This document shows positions 42,273-50,952 of a stretch of DNA of 64,000 nt, in pieces (positions within the stretch are counted from its first letter, which is position 1; each line of letters begins with the position of its first letter). The DNA lies in the NCBI GenBank assembly GCA_020344415.1, contig CP070825.1:4298566-4362565 (forward strand). The letters run 5' to 3'. The stretch is from Candidatus Aminicenantota bacterium (lineage in GTDB: Bacteria > Acidobacteriota > Aminicenantia > Aminicenantales > Aminicenantaceae). The translations under genes were made by a program, and so were the position numbers. The notes beneath the pieces are model-generated. The model ran no database searches. It had not been told where the DNA came from and saw only the letters and a program-made list of their open reading frames with translations.

Positions 42273-43232
42273 TTATACAACATAATCATCTTTTTCCATC
42301 ATGCGAAGCTCCTCTTCGATGGCCTCTCTGATTCTTTCGGGCATTTCACCTTCCCTTTTCAACATCGGCCTCAAACCTTTTCCCACACCGTCATCTATAA
42401 AATAAGGTTTAACAAAATTCGAATTCCAGGTTCTCTCTTCAAATGGACGGCTTTCTATCTTCTCAAAGAAACTTTTAATCCCCTTCTCCGGGTCTCCTTC
42501 TATTTCACGGAAGTAAGACCCATAAATATGAAGAGAGTCACTGATATCCACATAGCGGCCCATGCGCACGGGTTTTGAAATCCTTTGTGATATTTCTTCT
42601 GCAATCTTTCTCATAAGCGTTGTCAAGGCGACGACATTTTCAAACCAAGCCTTGAATAGGTCTCGACTCCTCCAGTGAGTGTTCATATTAAAAATATATC
42701 CTCCTTCCCTATCTTCACAGAGCCGGCCCCAAATCCGTTGAAGACATGGTGGGTCATCTGTGGGTGGATCAAGCTTTGGATTCCAGGTAATGGCCTGGGC
42801 TCTTCGAGTATATCCGGTCTTGGACAGCCTCTCTATCATGAGGACAATCTGATCTATTACTTCATCCTCAACCCTGTATTCAAAGAGGCGCCCATGGTAT
42901 GTATAGGTCCAACGCGTGTCCTTACTTTCTGTGCCTTTCAAAATCTCTTCTAGCGGCTTTACCCAGTAATCATGTGCACCGTGGACAACCTCCATAACAT
43001 ACTCAGCCAACCCACCGAGACCGTCGGCAAAGGAGCGGTGAAACCTGGGCTGACCAAATGGCTGACGAACAGTAATCACAACTGTTGCATCCCGACTTGC
43101 GGGATCGTCTGCCCGATCATACTCTGTCCGGATGCTCGCACCCTTCTCCCAGACTTCCTTGATGGCCTTCTCATAAGCCTTGGGAATTGTATCCTCATTG
43201 ACACTCAAAACAGGAATATTTCCTGAATCCAT
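42273..43232 (-). CDS. Divergent thymidylate-synthase-family protein
   Basis: This 319-aa protein carries a full set of thymidylate synthase landmarks. C163 in DPPCLQRI corresponds to the catalytic cysteine, and WRSRD at 187-191 corresponds to the QRSCD phosphate-binding motif. N199 lies 8 residues after the Asp, exactly as in ThyA. H235 and Y237 in DSLHIYG match the dUMP-binding HIY. Yet the N-terminal third and the C-terminus are unlike ThyA, and the C-terminal Val-Val may mimic its mobile tail. It may make dTMP or another 5-substituted pyrimidine nucleotide. AGGAGG precedes ATG 43232. Gene standing alone. Confidence 0.75.
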   Translation of the reverse strand: MDSGNIPVLSVNEDTIPKAYEKAIKEVWEKGASIRTEYDRADDPASRDATVVITVRQPFGQPRFHRSFADGLGGLAEYVMEVVHGAHDYWVKPLEEILKGTESKDTRWTYTYHGRLFEYRVEDEVIDQIVLMIERLSKTGYTRRAQAITWNPKLDPPTDDPPCLQRIWGRLCEDREGGYIFNMNTHWRSRDLFKAWFENVVALTTLMRKIAEEISQRISKPVRMGRYVDISDSLHIYGSYFREIEGDPEKGIKSFFEKIESRPFEERTWNSNFVKPYFIDDGVGKGLRPMLKREGEMPERIREAIEEELRMMEKDDYVV

Positions 43233-43427
43233 TAGTCCTCCTAGGATTATAAATCATTCAAAATCAGACTCGAAATTGTTTTATTAGATAGCCGCTCGTG
43301 CTGAGGAAAAAATCCGAATCTCTATAATCCTGAATAGTCTAGTCAATTTAAAACTCATTAAAAGGTCTTCAATTTTATTTAACCATTAAACAATAATCAA
43401 TAGCAATATGGTTCTATGGAAGAAATG
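43233..43427. other. Upstream region of the thymidylate-synthase-like gene
   Basis: These are 195 AT-rich bases with the ribosome site of the minus-strand gene (AGGAGG) at its left end. No gene is seen; the rest of the gap up to 43627 is the repeat pair described next and a short leader for the bactofilin gene. Confidence 0.4.
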
Positions 43428-43560
43428 GGATTCGGCCTTGCTTTTTACCCTTAATTGAAGAAATGGCCTCGATTCGTGTTCTTTAATTTTCTTTCGAAAA
43501 AAAACGGGTATCCTGTGAGGCCACAAGAATATAAAAAGGCAAAAAGCAAGATCTGACCCC
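43428..43560. repeat. Widely spaced inverted pair of TCAGGTCTTGC-type repeats
   Basis: GGGATTCGGCCTTGCTTTTT at 43428-43447 faces GGCAAAAAGCAAGATCTGAC ending near 43557. The arms are about 90 bases apart, farther than in the 5.3- and 9.8-kb copies. A secondary pair GGCCTC (43467)/GAGGCC (43517) lies between them. Confidence 0.7.
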
Positions 43561-43627
43561 AGTGAACTGAATTGTTGACTTCATTCAGGGTGCAATTTAT
43601 AATCTAACCATAATTCCTAGGGAAAAA

Positions 43628-44113
43628 TTGAGATACACAATGCTGGAATTTAATCCAGAAACAAAAGATAAAAACGAAAAGAAAATTCTGAGAGAACACC
43701 CACCGCAGAATACAGCACGCCTTGGACCGTCTCTGCTCCTGAAAGGCGAGTTATCTGGTAATGAGGACTTGATTATTGACGGCCAATTTCAGGGAAAAAT
43801 AGAATTAAAAAATCACACTCTTATAATTGGACGCGAGGGAAAAGTTGAAGCTGATATCCAAGCCAAAAATATAACAATCAACGGAAACATGAAAGGAAAT
43901 ATCTTTGCCTCAGGAAAAGTATATATTTCTGAGGAAGCTCAGATGGATGGCAACATCAGTGCCTCTGTAATCTCAATCATGGACGGAGCACAATTCAAAG
44001 GAAGTGTAAAAATGGAAAAAGGAGGCCAAATAATCGCACGTCCTGAAGAAAAAAGCCAAGGAATCCTCGCACTAGAAGAAAAAGAAACTAAAGATAATAC
44101 AACCTCCGAATAG
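43628..44113 (+). CDS. Bactofilin-family polymer-forming cytoskeletal protein
   Basis: This 161-aa protein has a central bactofilin beta-helix (about 33-135) made of short repeats such as GELSGNEDLIIDGQFQGKIE and GNMKGNIFASGKVYIS, with unstructured charged tails at both ends. Bactofilins polymerise without nucleotide on the inner face of the membrane and organise cell-wall or morphology factors. The start is TTG 43628 with AGGGA five bases upstream; ATG 43640 is an alternative without a spaced ribosome site. No M23 peptidase neighbour, a common partner, is present; uvrB follows after 176 bases. Confidence 0.88.
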   Translation: MRYTMLEFNPETKDKNEKKILREHPPQNTARLGPSLLLKGELSGNEDLIIDGQFQGKIELKNHTLIIGREGKVEADIQAKNITINGNMKGNIFASGKVYISEEAQMDGNISASVISIMDGAQFKGSVKMEKGGQIIARPEEKSQGILALEEKETKDNTTSE

Positions 44114-44276
44114 AGTCATCTCTATCAGTCTTAAATTCTAAGATTCTTATAATTTACGCGAACGCCTGTTTTGCTTAATAAACCAAGTCTTCAAAACCTG
44201 ACTTCCTTGAATTCACTTTATCCACATTTTTCGTTACAGAGCCTCATCTGAAGGGGGATTTTAGAGGTGAATTTGC

Positions 44277-44282
44277 TATAAT
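44277..44282 (+). promoter_or_regulatory. -10 box of uvrB, seven bases from the start codon
   Basis: A perfect TATAAT ends 7 bases before ATG 44290, so transcription should begin at or next to the start codon. No ribosome site is placed properly in that gap, suggesting a leaderless uvrB mRNA. No good -35 is seen at 17 bases. Confidence 0.45.
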
Positions 44283-44289
44283 AGGTCCG

Positions 44290-46284
44290 ATGAGAAAATT
44301 CAAGCTCTACTCTGAATTCAGTCCAAAAGGAGACCAGACAAAAGCAATCGAGGAGCTTTATGAGGGGATGAGGAAAAAGGCCAAGCATCAGGTCTTAATG
44401 GGAGTCACTGGTTCTGGAAAAACGTTTACTATAGCTAACATCATAGAAAAAGCCAACAGACCTGTTCTTGTGATTTCTCATAACAAAACCCTGGCCGCAC
44501 AGCTTTATCAAGAATTCCGGCGTTTCTTCCCCAGGAGCGCCATCGAATATTTTGTCAGCTATTATGACTATTACCAGCCTGAGGCCTTCATCCCCGCTAC
44601 AAACATGTACATTGCTAAAGAGGCAACGATAAACGATGAAATCGACCGCCTAAGGCTTTGCGCTTCAAACGCTCTGTTCCAGAGAAAAGATGTTATCATT
44701 GTTGCTTCTGTATCATGTATTTATGGTATAGGTTCTCCCCAGACTTATTATTCTATGAGCTTTCTTCTCGAAAAAGGCCAGGCTATCCCGAGAAAAAAAA
44801 TCCTTGAAAGCCTTGTTGATATCCAATATGAAAGGGAGGAAGCTGATTTTAAGAGAGGGACATTTCGGGTAAGAGGGGATGTGGTCGAAATTTTTCCCTC
44901 CTATGAAGATTTTGCCTACCGGATTGAACTCGACGAAAAAAAAATAACAAAAATTTCCTCTATAGACCCGCTTCTAGGAAAAACCTTAGATTCATTTGAT
45001 AAAATCATTATCTATCCCAGAACATTTTTTTCTACCCCCCGGGATGTCCTCGATTACACTATCCAGAGCGTTGAAAAGGAGCTGGAAGAGAGAATTGCAT
45101 TCTTCAACAATCAGGGAAAATTCATCGAAGCAGAAAGGATTGAAGAAAGGACTCTATTTGACATTGAAATGCTAAGGGAGTTCGGTTACTGCCCAGGAAT
45201 AGAAAATTACTCTCTCTATCTCAGCCTTCGAAAGCCTGGAGAGCCACCTTATACTCTTCTCGATTACTTCCCTCCTGACTTTCTGACTATCATTGATGAA
45301 TCCCATGTGACAGTGCCACAGATCGGGGGGATGTATAACGGAGATCGCTCTCGGAAAACAACTCTCGTCGAACACGGCTTCCGTCTTCCTTCTGCATTGG
45401 ACAATCGACCTTTGAATTTCAAAGAATTTGAGAGCCGCCTCAATCAAGTCCTTTATGTCTCAGCAACCCCGAGTTCCTATGAGAAAAGAAAAGCAGGAAA
45501 AAGAGTGGTGGAGCAGATCATAAGGCCAACAGGCCTAACAGACCCTGAGATTGAGGTTCGCCCGATAAAAGGTCAGATCGATGATCTGATGGCTGAGATT
45601 GAAAAAAGAGCTAATAAAAAAGAGAGAACCTTGGTCACAACTCTTACAAAAAAAATGGCGGAAGACCTCTCCCGTTATTACCATGAACTTGGACTCCGGG
45701 TTCGATACCTCCACTCAGAAATAGAAACTCTGGACAGGGTAAAAATATTGAGAGACTTGAGAAAAGGAAAGTTTGACGCTCTCATCGGCATAAATCTCCT
45801 GAGAGAGGGCCTTGATCTGCCAGAGGTTTCTCTTGTGGCCATACTGGATGCTGACAAAGAGGGGTTTCTTCGCTCTACAACTTCTCTCATCCAGACATTC
45901 GGACGGGCTGCTCGAAATATCTCCAGTAAGGCTATCCTATATGCGGATACAAATACAGACTCCATGAACAATGCTATCGCTGAGACAAACAGGAGGCGGA
46001 GAATCCAAGAAGAGTACAATCAAAAAAATAATATCACTCCTCAATCCATCAAAAAAAGAATAGACGAAGTGTTAACCAGCATTTACGAGAGAGATTATTT
46101 TGACTACACTCGAATCTCTGAAGATAAAGACATTTATTTTTCTCCTCAAAAGAGGATACAGAAAATGGAAAAATTGGAGAAGCTGATGAAAGAAGCTGCA
46201 CGAAATTTGGAGTTCGAAAAGGCCGCAAAGCTGCGCGATGAATTGACAAAGTTGAAAAAAAGGGAATTGGAGCTGGGTCTTTGA
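44290..46284 (+). CDS. uvrB: UvrABC excinuclease subunit B
   Basis: This 664-aa protein is the DNA-damage verification helicase-like subunit of nucleotide excision repair. It has Walker A GVTGSGKT at 38-45, the beta-hairpin [12 protein letters not shown] at 91-102 that inserts between strands, DESHV (Walker B region), helicase motifs V and VI ([22 protein letters not shown]), and the C-terminal UVR motif (about 627-660) that docks to UvrC. Length and motif set are normal. The uvrC gene follows with a one-base gap, so the two are co-translated. Cytoplasmic. Confidence 0.98.
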   Translation: MRKFKLYSEFSPKGDQTKAIEELYEGMRKKAKHQVLMGVTGSGKTFTIANIIEKANRPVLVISHNKTLAAQLYQEFRRFFPRSAIEYFVSYYDYYQPEAFIPATNMYIAKEATINDEIDRLRLCASNALFQRKDVIIVASVSCIYGIGSPQTYYSMSFLLEKGQAIPRKKILESLVDIQYEREEADFKRGTFRVRGDVVEIFPSYEDFAYRIELDEKKITKISSIDPLLGKTLDSFDKIIIYPRTFFSTPRDVLDYTIQSVEKELEERIAFFNNQGKFIEAERIEERTLFDIEMLREFGYCPGIENYSLYLSLRKPGEPPYTLLDYFPPDFLTIIDESHVTVPQIGGMYNGDRSRKTTLVEHGFRLPSALDNRPLNFKEFESRLNQVLYVSATPSSYEKRKAGKRVVEQIIRPTGLTDPEIEVRPIKGQIDDLMAEIEKRANKKERTLVTTLTKKMAEDLSRYYHELGLRVRYLHSEIETLDRVKILRDLRKGKFDALIGINLLREGLDLPEVSLVAILDADKEGFLRSTTSLIQTFGRAARNISSKAILYADTNTDSMNNAIAETNRRRRIQEEYNQKNNITPQSIKKRIDEVLTSIYERDYFDYTRISEDKDIYFSPQKRIQKMEKLEKLMKEAARNLEFEKAAKLRDELTKLKKRELELGL

Positions 46285-46285
46285 A

Positions 46286-48058
46286 ATGAAAAGCCACCTA
46301 AAAACAAAAACCAACTATCTCCCTCAAAAGCCTGGCATTTATTTTTTAAAAAACAAGAAAAACGAGATTATATATATCGGCAAGGCTCGGTCCTTAAGGC
46401 ACAGGGTGAAATCCTATTTTCAGCCGACATCTGATCGGAAAATAAAAAACATCCTCTCTGAAGCCTCAGATGTGGATTATATCCTGACCGAATCTGAGAA
46501 AGAAGCCAGTTTCCTTGAAAATAATTTTATCCAACAACACCAACCAAAATTCAATCTAAAGCTCAAGGATGATAAGACTTTCCCTTATCTAAAACTGACG
46601 ACCCAGGAAAAATTCCCTGGAATTTACTTCACACGAAGTGTCGAATCTGACGGCGCCAGATATTTTGGTCCATTCAGCAAAGCCCATCAGGCTCGTAAGA
46701 CTATCCATATCATCACTAAATACTTCGGCATCAGAACCTGTCAGGAAGCTGTCCCTGGAAAAAGAAAAAGGCCTTGTCTCGAATACGATATGAAGTTGTG
46801 TTCGGCTCCTTGTGTGGCTCACATTTCAGAAGCTGCTTACAGGGAAAGCACTGAAAATGCACTCCTGTTCTTGGAGGGAAAAACAGAAAAACTCTTAAAG
46901 ATAATAAATCAAAAAATGAAGGATGCTGCAGTCTGTCAAGGATACGAACAGGCTGCCCACTGGAGAGACCTTATATTTGCTATCGAGCAGATTAAAGAGA
47001 AACCGAAGTTTATATCGATTAAAAAAGAAAACCAGGATATCTATGGATTCTCAAGACAAAAAGAAAAAGTGGCCATTTATACCTTCCTCATGAGAGAAGG
47101 GAAAGTTCGGGAATCTAAAGGCATTTACATTCAAGAAAGAGCAGGGCTATCAAACGAAGCGATCCTCCATACTCACTTGAAGAGATTTTACGAAAAACGG
47201 AAAGATGTGCCGGATAGGATTCTTCTGCCCTTTATGACAGACCAGAAAGAGCTATTTTTAAAAAAATTCTCTCCTCAAAAAGGAGAAAAGGTCAAAATCA
47301 TTGTTCCTCTCAAAGGAAAAAATAAAAAACTGGTTGAGTTGGCAAACACAAATGCAGAGATTCTGCTTCGGGCAAAATCTGAGACGTTATCGCCGCTGGC
47401 AGAGATTAAAGAGATTCTCGGTCTGAGGTCAACGCCTAATCGGATAGAGGGATTTGACATCTCTAACATTGGCGGGGAAGATTCCGTAGGTTCTCTGGTT
47501 ATCTTCGAGGATGGTCGACCTTTAAAAAGAGACTACAGGAAATTCAAAATCAAAACAGTTCGAGGCCCAGATGATGTTGCCAGCCTGAAGGAAATCATCC
47601 GACGAAGATATTCCAGCGTTCTTGAGAAAAAGGAAAAATTGCCGGATTTGATTCTGGTGGATGGAGGAAAGGGTCAGCTCAACGCTTCAAGGGGAGTCCT
47701 CAAGAATTTAGGGTTGAGTCGTGTTCCATTAGTATCTCTTGCAAAAAAAGAAGAAATTCTCTTTACCGCCACACAAAAAGATGGAATAAGTCTGGAAAGA
47801 ACCTCTCCAGCCTTAAAACTCTTTCAAAGGATAAGAGATGAAGCCCACCGTTTTGCCATCTCCTTTCATCGCCAGAGGAGAGAAAAGAGAAGCTTCGTGT
47901 CCCTTCTTGACGGAATTCGCGGCATCGGGCAAAAGAGAAAGACTGCTCTCTTGGCCAACTACAAGGGCATAAAAGAAATAAAGAATGCTCCACTTAAGGA
48001 GCTTACAAAGATTGTTGGCGCAAGAGCCGCAAAAGCCCTCCATGATAAATTGAAATAA
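46286..48058 (+). CDS. uvrC: UvrABC excinuclease subunit C
   Basis: This 590-aa dual-incision endonuclease has an N-terminal GIY-YIG nuclease domain (PGIYFLKNKKNEIIYIGKA, about 11-30) for the 3' cut, a UVR motif near 190-225, and a C-terminal RNase H-like domain (EGFDISNIGGEDSVGS, LILVDGGKGQLNA) for the 5' cut. It ends with a helix-hairpin-helix region (LLDGIRGIGQKRKTALL), where the C-terminal HhH pair is somewhat short. It starts one base after uvrB. It works with UvrA, not in this window. Confidence 0.98.
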   Translation: MKSHLKTKTNYLPQKPGIYFLKNKKNEIIYIGKARSLRHRVKSYFQPTSDRKIKNILSEASDVDYILTESEKEASFLENNFIQQHQPKFNLKLKDDKTFPYLKLTTQEKFPGIYFTRSVESDGARYFGPFSKAHQARKTIHIITKYFGIRTCQEAVPGKRKRPCLEYDMKLCSAPCVAHISEAAYRESTENALLFLEGKTEKLLKIINQKMKDAAVCQGYEQAAHWRDLIFAIEQIKEKPKFISIKKENQDIYGFSRQKEKVAIYTFLMREGKVRESKGIYIQERAGLSNEAILHTHLKRFYEKRKDVPDRILLPFMTDQKELFLKKFSPQKGEKVKIIVPLKGKNKKLVELANTNAEILLRAKSETLSPLAEIKEILGLRSTPNRIEGFDISNIGGEDSVGSLVIFEDGRPLKRDYRKFKIKTVRGPDDVASLKEIIRRRYSSVLEKKEKLPDLILVDGGKGQLNASRGVLKNLGLSRVPLVSLAKKEEILFTATQKDGISLERTSPALKLFQRIRDEAHRFAISFHRQRREKRSFVSLLDGIRGIGQKRKTALLANYKGIKEIKNAPLKELTKIVGARAAKALHDKLK

Positions 48059-48168
48059 CGGACCAAATTGATAAAGTCTAGAATTGAAGGTAAAATGGTT
48101 AAAATTTTTTCTAGATCGATACAGAAATATGAGTAAAAAATGGAGATTGAAAAAAGAGGAAAACCTCC

Positions 48169-48516
48169 ATGGTAAAAGGCATTGGCATCGATATCATTGA
48201 AGTCGAGAGAGTTAAAAAACTAGCGGAGAAAAACTCACGATTTCTAGAAAGAGTTTTTACTGACCGCGAGATCAGCTATTGTTCGGAAAAAATAAATAAA
48301 TACCAGCACTATGCGGCTCGTTTCGCAGCTAAAGAAGCATTTATTAAAGCAATAGGAAGAAGAATAGGCTGGAGAGAAGTCGAATTGATTAACCTTGCTT
48401 CAGGAAAACCTCAGCTGGAGATAAAGTCAAAAGAACAATTCTCTTTTAAAGAGGCTCATGTTTCTATCTCACACCTAGCAGAATACGCTGTGGCAACAGT
48501 TATCCTAGTAAAATAA
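48169..48516 (+). CDS. acpS: Holo-[acyl-carrier-protein] synthase
   Basis: This 115-aa 4'-phosphopantetheinyl transferase loads CoA-derived phosphopantetheine onto ACP. Magnesium-binding D8 in GIGIDIIEVERV and E56 in RFAAKEAFIKA are both present, and the C-terminal VSISHLAEYAVATVIL strand is typical. Length is normal for the trimeric AcpS type. GAGGA precedes the start. It lies downstream of uvrC by 110 bases and ends before a strong hairpin repeat. Confidence 0.95.
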   Translation: MVKGIGIDIIEVERVKKLAEKNSRFLERVFTDREISYCSEKINKYQHYAARFAAKEAFIKAIGRRIGWREVELINLASGKPQLEIKSKEQFSFKEAHVSISHLAEYAVATVILVK

Positions 48517-48571
48517 GGAGTCAGGCTTGAATAACTTAATTAACTTTTGAAGCCAGGCTTCACATAAATAG

Positions 48572-48625
48572 GGGGTCAGGCTTTCATAAGTTTTATAATT
48601 GTAAAACTTATTAAAGCCTGACCCC
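48572..48625. terminator. Long GGGGTCAGGCTTT hairpin between convergent acpS and feoB
   Basis: The arm starting GGGGTCAGGCTTTCATAAGT (48572) pairs with ACTTATTAAAGCCTGACCCC ending at 48625, over about 24 bases with one mismatch and a 6-base loop. It ends two bases before the feoB stop. A further degenerate arm (GGAGTCAGGCTTGAATAACT) lies at 48518. It belongs to the TCAGG-type repeat family and probably serves as a two-way terminator. Confidence 0.7.
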
Positions 48626-48627
48626 AA

Positions 48628-50568
48628 TTAGCCTCCTATTATAGCTCTTATTATAAGGCTCATAACAACAGCCACTCCTGTGTTTAAGGCCATCGAAAGA
48701 AGGGCCACTTTCCTTCCAATCTCTTTCCAGAGTATGGCAACAGTGGAAACACAAGGGATAAAAAAACTTATGAAAACAGTAAAAACAATGAGCTGCTGCC
48801 TGGTAATAATAGTCATCAAATCGGCGTAACCGACACCAAGAGCCTGGAGCATCATGATCAAGGACAGTTCTTTCCTTAGAAAGCCGAACACCAGAGTCAC
48901 TCCAAGCTCCTGGGGTAAACCCAGCGCTTTTTCAACTAAAGGAGAAAGGATTATGTTTACGTATCTATCAAAATGAAAAAATTGGATCAAACCTAATACA
49001 ATGCTTCCGACGATAAGGATAGGCCATGCAAACTTTAAAAATGATTTGAGCTCGAAAAATGTCTTTCTCCACATATTTTTCAAGGAAGGAACCTTCAAAG
49101 AAGGAATTTCAAGGATTAACCCTGGCGAGGGGGCCTTGAAAAAGAGGGAAATCACCCGCCCGAGCACACCCAATAAAAGGATATTGAACAAATAGAATCC
49201 CAGGGCCCACAGCGGCCCCAAATAAAAGGCAACCAGAGCCAGGATGATTGTTGTCCGGGCTGAGCAGGGAATAAAAGGAATCATAAGAGCCGTAATAATT
49301 CGATCTCTGCGGGATTCCAATATTCGGGTGGAAACAACTGCGGGAACATTGCAACCGAAACCCAGTATAAATGGCGATATAGATCTCCCGTGGAGTCCGA
49401 TCCGGTGCATGAATGTATCCATTAAGAAACTCGCCCGGGCCAGATATCCTATGTCTTCCAGGAATGACATGAGAAAAAGGAGGGGCATAAAATATGGTAA
49501 AACGATGGCCACTCCTCCGCCAACGCCCTGCAAGAAACCATCCACCAAGTAAAAAAACACTCCTTCCCCTAACTTAAGCGAGAGAGCGGCCCTCATACTA
49601 TCCAAGGGCCCCAGAAGTAATTCCTCTAAGGGATTTCCGATTTTGAAAATAACGAAGAAAAAGCCGAGAAAAACGAGCATCAAAATGACATAGCCAAGAA
49701 GAGGATGCATGACGATATCATCTATTTTTTCCAGGGGGCTAAGCCTCTTTCCTCTCTCTACTTTGCAGCTTTCTTCAAAAATCTTCAGTGCCAAGTGATG
49801 CCTTTCGGCAGCAATGACCTCATAAGCAGGAGCATCATGCATGAGCTCAAGTTCTCGCCTCACTTTATCCAGGGATTTTTTGAGTGGACGATCTATATCC
49901 TTCAGCATATCATCAAAAAGCAATTTTCCTGCCTCGATCATCTTAACTGCTGTGAATCTCTTGTTTCCGACTAAAGGAAAATCTTCAGGGATACGCCTTA
50001 TCAATTCTTCAACTTTCTCTTCCACATCCCTTGACCACGCTATTTGAAAACCGATCCATCCTTTCTCCAAAGCGTTCAGGGCTGCATGGAGTAGTTCTTT
50101 AATCCCCCGGCCATGGCTAGCAACCGTTGGAATTACAGGAACGCCAAGAAGTGTTTCTAGTTTTTTGCAGTCAATCTCCATACCCTTCTTTTCTGCTAAA
50201 TCAACCATATTTAAGGCGACGACCATAGGGAATTCCAGCTCGATGAGCTCGAGGGTTAGCTCGAGGCTCCTTCCAAGCGTCGAAGCATCCAAAACATTGA
50301 TTACTAAATCTGGCTTTTCCTTGAATAGATGGGTAAGCGGAACGCGCTCAGATGGATCTGAAGGGTTGAGGGAATAGGTTCCGGGTAAGTCGATTATGTT
50401 TAAGACCTGTCCCTCAACATTGACCTCGCTGTGGGTGTGGGCAACCGTAGTCCCTGGGAAATTCGACGTTTGAGCTTTCAGGCCAGCGATTGCGTTGAAC
50501 AGTGTGCTCTTGCCGGAATTTGGCTGCCCGATGAATATAAGATCAGGGTAATTATTTTTTTTCGCCAA
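48628..50568 (-). CDS. feoB: Ferrous iron transport protein B
   Basis: This 646-aa inner-membrane Fe(II) transporter has a G-protein domain with G1 GQPNSGKST (14-22), G3 DLPG (60-63) and G4 NMVD, a helical GDI linker, then the FeoB core with two Gate motifs (about 290-640) and helices including GFGCNVPAV. The first G1 asparagine usual in FeoB (GNPN) is Gln here. The gene follows feoA with a 17-base overlap. It lacks the long soluble C-terminal domain of E. coli FeoB. Confidence 0.97.
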   Translation of the reverse strand: MAKKNNYPDLIFIGQPNSGKSTLFNAIAGLKAQTSNFPGTTVAHTHSEVNVEGQVLNIIDLPGTYSLNPSDPSERVPLTHLFKEKPDLVINVLDASTLGRSLELTLELIELEFPMVVALNMVDLAEKKGMEIDCKKLETLLGVPVIPTVASHGRGIKELLHAALNALEKGWIGFQIAWSRDVEEKVEELIRRIPEDFPLVGNKRFTAVKMIEAGKLLFDDMLKDIDRPLKKSLDKVRRELELMHDAPAYEVIAAERHHLALKIFEESCKVERGKRLSPLEKIDDIVMHPLLGYVILMLVFLGFFFVIFKIGNPLEELLLGPLDSMRAALSLKLGEGVFFYLVDGFLQGVGGGVAIVLPYFMPLLFLMSFLEDIGYLARASFLMDTFMHRIGLHGRSISPFILGFGCNVPAVVSTRILESRRDRIITALMIPFIPCSARTTIILALVAFYLGPLWALGFYLFNILLLGVLGRVISLFFKAPSPGLILEIPSLKVPSLKNMWRKTFFELKSFLKFAWPILIVGSIVLGLIQFFHFDRYVNIILSPLVEKALGLPQELGVTLVFGFLRKELSLIMMLQALGVGYADLMTIITRQQLIVFTVFISFFIPCVSTVAILWKEIGRKVALLSMALNTGVAVVMSLIIRAIIGG

Positions 50569-50797
50569 CTATCTCTACCATAATTTTTTGAGCAATTCCC
50601 CGCCCCAGGGCAACAGAGGTATCTGATGTCACATCTTTTATAAGCACTGGACCTTTGAAGATACTCCGGGAATCCAGCTCAACTATATGGTTTTTATGAA
50701 GGCCCAACGCCAGAAGCCTTCTGCGTACTCCATGGCCCCCCTTGAAATCTATAATCCTCAGAGGCGTATCATGCGGTGCCTGTATTAAACTTATCAT
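50552..50797 (-). CDS. feoA: Ferrous iron transport protein A
   Basis: This 81-aa SH3-like cytoplasmic protein contains LRIIDFKGGHGVRRRLLALGLHKN and RGIAQKIMVEIV, typical of FeoA, which supports FeoB activity. Its coding end overlaps the feoB start by 17 bases. An inverted repeat at 50833-50861 lies in its promoter region and may be a metal-regulator site. Confidence 0.93.
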   Translation of the reverse strand: MISLIQAPHDTPLRIIDFKGGHGVRRRLLALGLHKNHIVELDSRSIFKGPVLIKDVTSDTSVALGRGIAQKIMVEIVGEKK

Positions 50798-50832
50798 TCT
50801 TTATTTAAAATATCCCTTTATTATTTTAAGAG

Positions 50833-50861
50833 GTAATATTGTTTAGGAATAAGAATATTAC
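50833..50861 (-). promoter_or_regulatory. Inverted repeat upstream of feoAB, candidate metal-responsive operator
   Basis: GTAATATT (50833-50840) and AATATTAC (50854-50861) form a perfect 8-base inverted repeat with a 13-base spacer, 36 bases upstream of feoA. The location suits a Fur- or DtxR/MntR-like repressor, but the sequence does not match the E. coli Fur or DtxR consensus. Confidence 0.4.
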
Positions 50862-50915
50862 AGGTGATAATAAAAGAAGCCAGGAAAAAAATCAATAGTC
50901 AATATGCGCACGAAA

Positions 50916-50944
50916 TTGACAATGGTAGGGGTTTCTGTTACAAA
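50916..50944 (+). promoter_or_regulatory. secA promoter at the start codon
   Basis: TTGACA (50916-50921) and TACAAA (50939-50944) with a 17-base spacer lie so close to ATG 50953 that the transcript would begin about 2 bases before it. No ribosome site is visible, so secA mRNA may be leaderless. Confidence 0.5.
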
Positions 50945-50952
50945 ATATTAAA

